From NCBI GenBank assembly GCA_964356295.1, contig CAYHHE010000046.1, forward strand, positions 1 through 22,150: a stretch of 22,150 bases of DNA, read 5' to 3'. The notes below the pieces were generated by a model. It saw only the letters and a program-made list of their open reading frames with translations. It ran no database searches and had not been told where the DNA came from. Positions 16,783 through 22,150 of this stretch are shown piece by piece. This stretch comes from CAVQGZ01 sp964356295 (lineage in GTDB: Bacteria > Actinomycetota > Actinomycetes > Jiangellales > Jiangellaceae). A program made the position numbers and the translations under genes. Within the stretch, counting starts at the first letter, position 1. Each line of letters begins with the position of its first letter.

Positions 16783-17909
16783 GAGAACTTGCCGCGGAGG
16801 CGGGAGAAGAACCCGCCGGCGGGCTCCTGCGCGGTCGGCCCTGTCACCCGCTCCTCGCCCCGCAGACCGGCCAGCTCGGTGAGCAGGTCGCGCTGGCGCT
16901 GGTCCAGAGAGGTCGGGGTGAGGACCTCGACGAAGATCGCCAGGTCGCCGCGGCCGGAGCTGCGCAGCCGGGGGGCACCGAGGCCTCGCAGCACGATGCG
17001 CTCGCCGAACTGCGTCCCGGGCGGGATCTCCACGACGCGGGGCCCGTCGAGGCTCTCCAGCTCCACGGTGGTGCCCAGCGCGGCCGCCGACATCGGCAGC
17101 GTGAGGGTGCACTGCAGGTCGTCGCCCTCGCGGGAGAACACCGGGTGCTGCTCGACGAGCACCTCGACGTACAGGTCCCCGGCCGGACCTCCCCCGGGCC
17201 CGACCTCGCCCTGGCCGACCAGCTGCAGGCGGGTGCCGGAGTCCACCCCGGGGGGGACCTGGATGCTCAGCGTGCGTCTGGTGCGTACCCGGCCGTCGCC
17301 GGCGCACTCCGGGCAGGGCCGGGGGTTGACCGTCCCGTAGCCGCGGCACTGCGGGCAGGGTCGGGTGGTCATCACCTGGCCGAGGAAGGAGCGCTGGACG
17401 TGGCTGATCTCGCCGCGGCCGCGGCAGACGTCGCAGGTCTGCAGCGCTGCCCCGTCTGAGGTCCCGCCGCCATGGCAGCGGGGGCAGGCCACCGCGGTGT
17501 CGACCTGCACCTCCTCGGTGGTGCCGAAGACCGCGGCGGCCAGGTCGATCTCCAGGCGCAGCAGCGCGTCCTGCCCACGCCGGGTGCGGCTGCGCGGGCC
17601 ACGGGCGGAGGTCTGCTGGCCGAAGAACGCGTCGAAGATGTCGGTGAAGGTGAACCCCTCGGGCCCCGCGCCGCCGGGGCCGGCGCCGCTGCTGCGCAGC
17701 GGGTCGCCACCGAGGTCGTACATCTCCCGCTTCCGCGGGTCCGAGAGCACCTCGTAGGCGTTGCTGACCTCCTTGAACCGCTCCTGGTCCTCGGAGTTGC
17801 CGCTGACGTCGGGGTGGTACTGGCGCGCGAGGCGCCGGTAGGCGCGCTTGATGTCGTCGGAAGAGGCGTCTCGGGGCACTCCGAGCACCTGGTAGTAGTC
17901 GGTGGGCAC
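16779..17909 (-). CDS. dnaJ: Chaperone protein DnaJ (hrcA-linked copy)
   Basis: A 376-residue co-chaperone that stimulates DnaK ATP hydrolysis. The J domain has HPD at 32-34; a Gly/Phe-rich stretch (about 70-95) follows. The zinc domain has all four CxxCxGxG repeats (CPRCHGGG, CDVCRGRG, CPQCRGYG, CPECAGDG), and the C-terminal substrate-binding domains are complete. Being next to hrcA, it corresponds to the DnaJ2 type of actinobacteria, a second copy often existing beside dnaK-grpE. It starts at GTG 17909 with GGGAGAG upstream, 14 bases after hrcA, and should be under HrcA/CIRCE control. Confidence 0.96.
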   Translation of the reverse strand: MPTDYYQVLGVPRDASSDDIKRAYRRLARQYHPDVSGNSEDQERFKEVSNAYEVLSDPRKREMYDLGGDPLRSSGAGPGGAGPEGFTFTDIFDAFFGQQTSARGPRSRTRRGQDALLRLEIDLAAAVFGTTEEVQVDTAVACPRCHGGGTSDGAALQTCDVCRGRGEISHVQRSFLGQVMTTRPCPQCRGYGTVNPRPCPECAGDGRVRTRRTLSIQVPPGVDSGTRLQLVGQGEVGPGGGPAGDLYVEVLVEQHPVFSREGDDLQCTLTLPMSAAALGTTVELESLDGPRVVEIPPGTQFGERIVLRGLGAPRLRSSGRGDLAIFVEVLTPTSLDQRQRDLLTELAGLRGEERVTGPTAQEPAGGFFSRLRGKFS

Positions 17910-17923
17910 GTCTCTCCCGTCGG

Positions 17924-18940
17924 TCAGTCGGCCAGGATCTGCCCGACGTAGCGGGCAACGGCGCGCACCGTCGCCATTGTTCCCGGGTAGTCCATCGGAA
18001 CCGGCCCGACGACGCCGAGCGAGCCGAGCAGCTCACCGCCGGCGCCATAGGAGGACGACACCACCGAGCTGGAGCTCAGCGCCAGGTGCTCGTTCTCGTG
18101 CCCGATGCGCACGTTCACCGACAGCGGGGCGGAGGCCTCACCGAGCAGGTGCAGCAGCACCACGTGCTCCTCCAACGCCTCAAGCAACGGCCGGACCCCG
18201 GTGTCGAACTCCCGACCGTAGGCGGTGATGTTCCCCGTGCCCGCGACCGCGACCCGTTCGTCGTGCTGCTCGGCGATGTTCTCCAGCAGCGCCGCGACGA
18301 CGGCGGCGACCGCCGCACGGCTGGACTCTGAGAACTGCTCGGTCACGTCGGCCAGCCGGTCACCGACCTCGGTGAGCCGCTGGCCCACGACCTCGTCGTT
18401 GAGCCTGGCTCGGAGGGCCCCGAGCGTTTCGTCCCCGAGTGCGCTGGGCAGCTCGACGACGGCCTGGTCGACCCGTCCGGTCTCGGTGATCAGCACCACG
18501 AGCACCCGCTCGGGGGTCATGGCCACGAGCTCGATGTGCCGGATGGTCGACCTGGTGATCAGCGGGTACTGCACGACGGCGATCTGCCGGGTCAGCTGGG
18601 CGAGCAGCCGCACGCTGCGGGTGACGATCTCGTCGAGGTCGACCGCCCCCTCGAGGAAGGTCGAGATCGCCCGGCGCTCCGCAGCAGACAGCGGCTTGAT
18701 CGTGGCGAGGCGGTCGACGAAGACGCGGTAGCCCTTGTCGGTCGGGATCCGTCCGGCGCTGGTGTGCGGCTGGACGATGTACCCCTCCTCCTCCAGCACG
18801 GCCATGTCGTTGCGCACCGTCGCCGACGACACCCCCAAGGGGTGCCGGTCGACCAGCGCCTTCGACCCGACCGGCTCCCGGGTGGCGACGTAGTCCTCGA
18901 CGATGGCGCGCAGCACATCGAGCTTGCGGTCGTCCAGCAT
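17924..18940 (-). CDS. hrcA: Heat-inducible transcription repressor HrcA
   Basis: A 338-residue repressor that binds CIRCE and shuts off chaperone genes until heat stress. The N-terminal winged helix-turn-helix shows LDVLRAIVEDYVATREPVGS and VSSATVRNDMAVLEEEGYI, then QPHTSAGRIPTDKGYRVFVD. The rest is the GAF-like and dimerisation part. Ending blocks GVVGPVPMDYPGTMATVRAVA are typical. The start is ATG 18940 with GGGAGGTGA upstream. A perfect CIRCE element lies 44 bases before it, so it represses its own operon with dnaJ and perhaps the genes after. Confidence 0.97.
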   Translation of the reverse strand: MLDDRKLDVLRAIVEDYVATREPVGSKALVDRHPLGVSSATVRNDMAVLEEEGYIVQPHTSAGRIPTDKGYRVFVDRLATIKPLSAAERRAISTFLEGAVDLDEIVTRSVRLLAQLTRQIAVVQYPLITRSTIRHIELVAMTPERVLVVLITETGRVDQAVVELPSALGDETLGALRARLNDEVVGQRLTEVGDRLADVTEQFSESSRAAVAAVVAALLENIAEQHDERVAVAGTGNITAYGREFDTGVRPLLEALEEHVVLLHLLGEASAPLSVNVRIGHENEHLALSSSSVVSSSYGAGGELLGSLGVVGPVPMDYPGTMATVRAVARYVGQILAD

Positions 18941-18983
18941 GGCGTCACCTCCCTGACAGCTGTGCGTGCTCGGGGCCGCGACC

Positions 18984-19014
18984 CTGGCACTCCGGAGCCG
19001 AGAGTGCCAGTCTA
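18984..19014 (-). promoter_or_regulatory. CIRCE operator and hrcA promoter
   Basis: CTGGCACTC (18984-18992), nine bases, GAGTGCCAG (19002-19010): a perfect inverted repeat matching CIRCE (TTAGCACTC-N9-GAGTGCTAA) with the two outer positions changed to CT and AG in both arms. On the minus strand TAGACT (19014-19009) is a -10 element overlapping the outer edge, so HrcA bound here would cover the transcription start. Confidence 0.93.
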
Positions 19015-19079
19015 CGCCGACACACCCGCACCCGCCGGTGCGCCCGCGCCCCCTCCCCGCGGGTCACCGCGCCCCCTCC

Positions 19080-19169
19080 TGATCACGTTTTCGTGGTTTG
19101 CGTGGGGTTTGCACGGTGTCGGCACAGTGCAAACCCGACGTCAACCGTGCGAAGTGGCCGACAGGCAGC
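19080..19169. repeat. 90-bp direct repeat, copy 1, with internal long hairpin
   Basis: It pairs with copy 2 at 19228-19317, offset exactly 148 bases, no gaps, 84 of 90 bases identical. Inside, 19095-19146 is an imperfect inverted repeat of 24-base arms around a TCGG loop (centre 19120/19121); the inner arm GTTTGCAC/GTGCAAAC is perfect. Each arm has two units of the form GGTTTGC(G/A)(T/C)GG about 11 bases apart. A second small palindrome, CACG-TTTT-CGTG, lies at 19084-19095. It is non-coding, between hrcA and hemW. Confidence 0.85.
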
Positions 19170-19227
19170 CGGGGGCGGCGCATCGAGACCCGGGACGGCC
19201 TCTGCGCCCCGGACGCCGAGCCCCCAG

Positions 19228-19317
19228 TGATCACGTTTACGTGGTTTGCGTGGGCTTTGCACGGTGTCGGCACAGTGCAAACCCGACGCAAACCGTGCGA
19301 AGCGGCCGGCAGGCAGC
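19228..19317. repeat. 90-bp direct repeat, copy 2, with internal long hairpin
   Basis: It is like copy 1; the inverted repeat spans 19243-19294 around TCGG (centre 19268/19269) with only three mismatches in 24 pairs. It begins 45 bases past the hemW stop codon, so its hairpin may end the hemW message. The 58 bases between the copies (19170-19227) are unrelated GC-rich DNA. Confidence 0.85.
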
Positions 19318-19361
19318 GCCAAGCGCGCGATGAGCCGGGACGCGGGCCCCGCCGGACGTGG

Positions 19362-20597
19362 TCAGGTCAGCCAGCGGGTGACGGTGTCGGCAAGCAGGCG
19401 GCCGCGCAGGGTGAGCACAACCCGTCCGGCCAGCATCGAGGGTGCATCGAGCAGGCCCTGCGCGGCCAGGTCAGCCAGTCGCTGTGCGGCCTCGTCCCCG
19501 ACCGCGACTCGTACATCGTCAAGCGCAGCCCCCCGGACGGTGCGCAGCCCGAGCATGATCCGCTCCAGGCGCCGCGCCGACTCGTCGAGGGTCTCGCGCG
19601 CGGCGGCGGGGCTCAAACCAGCAGCCAGGCGGTCGGCCCAGGCGGCCGGGTGCCGGACGTTCCACCACCGGACGCCGCCGACATGGCTGTGCGCCCCCGG
19701 GCCGATGCCCCACCAGGTGGCGTCCTGCCAGTAGAGGCTGTTGTGCCGGGAACGCACGCCCGGGCTGCGCGCCCAGTTGGAGATCTCATACCAGGAGAAC
19801 CCGTCCGCGCCGAGCCGCTCGTCGGCCATCTGGTACATCGCGGCCATGAGGTCGTCGTCCGGTGCGGCGATCGCCCCGCGGCCGATCTGCGCGGCGAGCC
19901 GGGTACCCGGCTCCACGATGAGCGCGTAGGCGCTGATGTGCTCGGGAGCGAGGTCCAGGGCGACGTCGAGGGTGCGACCCCAGTCGTCCAGGGACTCCCC
20001 GGGGGTCCCGTAGATGAGGTCGAGGCTGAGGTTGTCGAACCCCGCGGCCCGCGCGGCGGCGACCGCCTGCTTGACCCGTCCGGTGGTGTGCACGCGGTCG
20101 AGGACGGCGAGCACATGGGGGACGGCGCTCTGCATGCCCAGCGAGAGCCGGGTCACCCCGCCGGCGCGCAGCACGTCCAGGGACGCAGGCTGCACCGACT
20201 CGGGGTTGGCCTCGACGGTGACTTCGGCGTCCGGACGCAGCCCCCACGTCGAAGCGATCCCGTCCAGCACCCGCAGAAGGTCCCCCGGCGCCAGCACCGT
20301 AGGGGTACCGCCGCCGAAGAAGACCGAGTCCAGCGCCGGCACGGACGACCCGAGCACCCGGGCGGCAAGGCGCACCTCGCTCACCGCTGCATCGGCCCAG
20401 CCCTCCCGCGACGCCCCCGGGGCGGTGCCCAGCTCGTCGGCGGTGTAGGTGGTGAAGTCGCAGTAGCCGCAGCGGGTCACGCAGTACGGCACGTGGACGT
20501 AGACCGCGAACGGACGGCCGGCGCAGTCGCCCAGGGCGACGTCCGGCACGCGCCCGTCAGCCGGCGCGGGGTCGCCTTCCGGCGGCGGGCCGGGCAA
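19362..20597 (-). CDS. hemW: Radical SAM protein HemW (coproporphyrinogen III oxidase-like)
   Basis: A 411-residue radical SAM protein. AVYVHVPYCVTRCGYCDFTTY (31-51) has the CxxxCxxC iron-sulfur ligands Cys39, Cys43 and Cys46; SVFFGGGTPTVL, RLSLGMQSAVPHVL, LSLDLIYGTPGESLDDW and WWGIGPGAHSH follow in HemN/HemW order. The absence of the extra N-terminal cysteine arrangement of true HemN favours HemW, a heme-binding protein thought to deliver heme, over the oxygen-independent oxidase. The start is uncertain: TTG 20597 gives this length; GTG 20549 would remove 16 poorly conserved residues. It lies 34 bases after the fadD-like gene. Confidence 0.92.
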   Translation of the reverse strand: MPGPPPEGDPAPADGRVPDVALGDCAGRPFAVYVHVPYCVTRCGYCDFTTYTADELGTAPGASREGWADAAVSEVRLAARVLGSSVPALDSVFFGGGTPTVLAPGDLLRVLDGIASTWGLRPDAEVTVEANPESVQPASLDVLRAGGVTRLSLGMQSAVPHVLAVLDRVHTTGRVKQAVAAARAAGFDNLSLDLIYGTPGESLDDWGRTLDVALDLAPEHISAYALIVEPGTRLAAQIGRGAIAAPDDDLMAAMYQMADERLGADGFSWYEISNWARSPGVRSRHNSLYWQDATWWGIGPGAHSHVGGVRWWNVRHPAAWADRLAAGLSPAAARETLDESARRLERIMLGLRTVRGAALDDVRVAVGDEAAQRLADLAAQGLLDAPSMLAGRVVLTLRGRLLADTVTRWLT

Positions 20598-20631
20598 GGT
20601 CGGCGTCGAGTCCGGTGTCGGGCCAGGCCGC

Positions 20632-22017
20632 TCAGCCGACGTACATCGAGTCGAGGGTGTCCATGTACTTCTTCTCGACGTGCTTGCGCTTGAGCTTCAT
20701 GCTCGGCGTGAGCTCGCCGGCCTCGACGGTGAGGTCGCGGGACAGCAGAGTGAACTTCTTGATCGTCTCCCACCGTGGCAGCTGTGCGTTCAGCTCGTCG
20801 ATGTAGTGCTGCACCATCGCCTCCGTCTTGGGGTGCGCGATGATCGTCTCGTAGGGGTCGCCTGCGTGCTCGGCGGGGATGATGCCCTCGTGGACGGCCC
20901 AGTGCTCGATCGACTCGGGGTCGAGTGCGACCAACGCACTGACGTAGTTGCGTCCTTCGCCGTGCACCACGATCTGGCTGGCGTACGGGCACACCGCCTT
21001 GAACGAAGCCTCGATCAGCGACGGAGCAACGTACTTGCCGCCCGAGGTCTTGATGAGGTCCTTCTTGCGGTCGGTGATCTTGACCAGGCCGTGCTCAACC
21101 TCGGCGATGTCACCGGTGCGGAGGAAGCCATCATCGGTGAACACCTCGGCGGTCTCCTCCGGCATGTTGTGGTACCCGCGCATGACGCCGGGGCCCTTGA
21201 TGAGCAGCTCACCGTCGTCGTCGATGCGGTATTCCGTGCCCTTGGCGGGCTCCCCGACAAACCCGAAGCGGTGCCGGCCCGGTCTGTTGACGAAGGTGAA
21301 GGCCGACGTCTCGGTGAGGCCATACCCCTCGAGGATGGTGAGACCCGCAGCGTCGAAGAACTCGCCCATGTCCTTGTTCAGGGCGGCTGCCCCGGAGATG
21401 AAGAAACAGACATTGCCACCCATGCGGTCCTTCAGCTTGCTGAACACCAGCCGGTCAGCGATGCGGTACTGCAGGCTCAACGGGAAGCGGACCGGCTGGC
21501 TCTCCCGGCGAAGCGCGGCAGCCTTCTTGCCGACGCCGAACGCCCAGTGGAAGATCCGGAGCTTGGCCCCGCCCTCCTCCTCTACGGGGGCCACCACCTT
21601 GGCGTAGACCTTCTCGAAGATCCGCGGTGGCGCACCCATGAATGTGGGCTTCACCTCGGCGAGGTTGTCGACGATCCTCTCCTGCCGCCCGTCCACGGCC
21701 GTGGGGAACCCGATCTTGAGCTGGAGGACCTGCAGCACCTTGCCCAGCGAGTGCGCCAGCGGCAGCCAGAGGAACTGGACGTCATCGATCGACGCGATCC
21801 CGGTTGCGTCAGCAGCGTCAGCCTCGTACACCCAGTTGCCGTGGGTGAGCTGCACCCCTTTGGGCCGTCCGGTCGTGCCGGTCGTATAGGACGTCGTGGC
21901 TATCGTGTTCTCGTCCAGGTCCGGCAGGTCGTCGAGCGGAGACGCACCCGCCAGCATCTCTTCATACTCGGCATCGATGCCCTTGATGTCCGGCTTCACT
22001 GGCTTGTCGGTGATCGT
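20632..22017 (-). pseudogene. 5'-truncated long-chain fatty acid-CoA ligase (AMP-binding, FadD15-like)
   Basis: Homology covers 462 codons and ends abruptly at 22017, where a CRISPR repeat begins. Present: the P-loop YTTGTTGRPKGV, LPLAHSLGKVLQ, PPRIFEKVY, the adenylate motif YGLTET, GELLIKGPGVMRGY, RTGDIAEVEHGLVKITDRKKD and the C-terminal catalytic lysine region LTPSMKLKRK. Related enzymes are about 600 residues, and the P-loop normally lies near residue 180-190; here it lies about 45 residues from the break, so well over 100 N-terminal residues, including much of the first subdomain, are missing. The frame happens to stay open through the array to 22110, with an ATG at 22047 inside the first repeat. 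Activity is doubtful. The gene activated fatty acids to acyl-CoA. Confidence 0.8.
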
Positions 22018-22150
22018 CCTTCCGTGGCTGCAAAGCCACGGCCCCATTGAAGCACGCGGATGCGTGGGCGGTACGCCAACTGCGACGCCCTTCCGTGGCT
22101 GCAAAGCCACGGCCCCATTGAAGCGCCGGCGGCCAGAGCCACTCAGCGAC
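22018..22150 (+). CRISPR. CRISPR array, two repeats visible, continues past the window
   Basis: Two identical 36-bp repeats lie at 22018-22053 and 22089-22124. Each begins CCTTCCGTGG, has a perfect 8-bp dyad CCGTGGCT-GCAA-AGCCACGG, and ends CCCCATTGAAGC. Between them is a unique 35-bp spacer (22054-22088); 26 bases of a second, different spacer fill the window to 22150. The ATTGAAGC end resembles the ATTGAAAC-type 5' handle of type I and III crRNAs, which suggests transcription on the plus strand. No cas gene and no leader are visible; the sequence left of the first repeat is fadD coding DNA. Confidence 0.88.

Noticed and set aside
15643..17340. Plus-strand open frame of 565 codons
   Set aside because: It is antisense to phoH, rsmE and dnaJ, with low-complexity Arg/Ser/Thr-rich content and no recognisable motif.
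19064..19333. Short open frames on both strands inside the twin repeats
   Set aside because: They mirror the inverted repeat structure, differ between strands only by frame, and have no ribosome sites.
20680..22050. Plus-strand open frame of 456 codons opposite the fadD-like gene
   Set aside because: The opposite strand has all the ANL adenylation motifs; this frame has none and runs into the CRISPR repeat.

Overview
The window is about 22 kb of very GC-rich DNA from the chromosome of an actinobacterium (Actinomycetota). The evidence is the base composition, the frequent GTG and TTG starts, the many 4-base stop/start overlaps, and a conserved actinobacterial gene order on the minus strand: hrcA, dnaJ, rsmE, phoH, ybeY, corC/CNNM, a cytidine-deaminase-like gene, era, leuA, recO, uppS. 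I cannot fix the genus from sequence alone. No rRNA or tRNA gene is visible.

Left part (1-4660, minus strand): a DUF485 protein and the cation/acetate symporter ActP (cut by the window edge) form a pair with a CRP/GlxR-like site in front. Beyond it lies an overlapping three-gene operon: ABM-domain protein, YibE/F membrane protein, glycyl-tRNA synthetase. A 16-bp palindromic divergent promoter at 4666-4681 separates this operon from a plus-strand SDR/epimerase gene (4688-5653), followed by a plus-strand AI-2E-family permease (5752-6963).

Middle part (6909-11855): uppS and recO, then leuA with a GNAT gene, all on the minus strand. leuA has a leucine-rich leader peptide and a set of competing hairpins, one of which covers its Shine-Dalgarno sequence. 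A small membrane protein and a plus-strand permuted NlpC/P60 (YiiX-like) amidase diverge from one compact, nearly symmetric promoter near 11179-11195.

Right-centre part (11835-18940): the housekeeping cluster hrcA to era, almost entirely coupled by GTGA overlaps, with a CIRCE operator (18984-19010) in front of hrcA. It covers heat-shock control, protein folding, rRNA modification and maturation, and ribosome assembly. The cytidine-deaminase-like protein in it lacks the zinc-binding motifs.

Right end (19080-22150): two 90-bp direct repeats, each holding a long hairpin, lie between hrcA and hemW. Past hemW is a long-chain acyl-CoA ligase gene that has lost its N-terminal coding part exactly where a CRISPR array (36-bp repeats) begins. 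The array runs off the window end. This fadD/CRISPR junction, the leuA leader and the repeated hairpins are the most unusual items.
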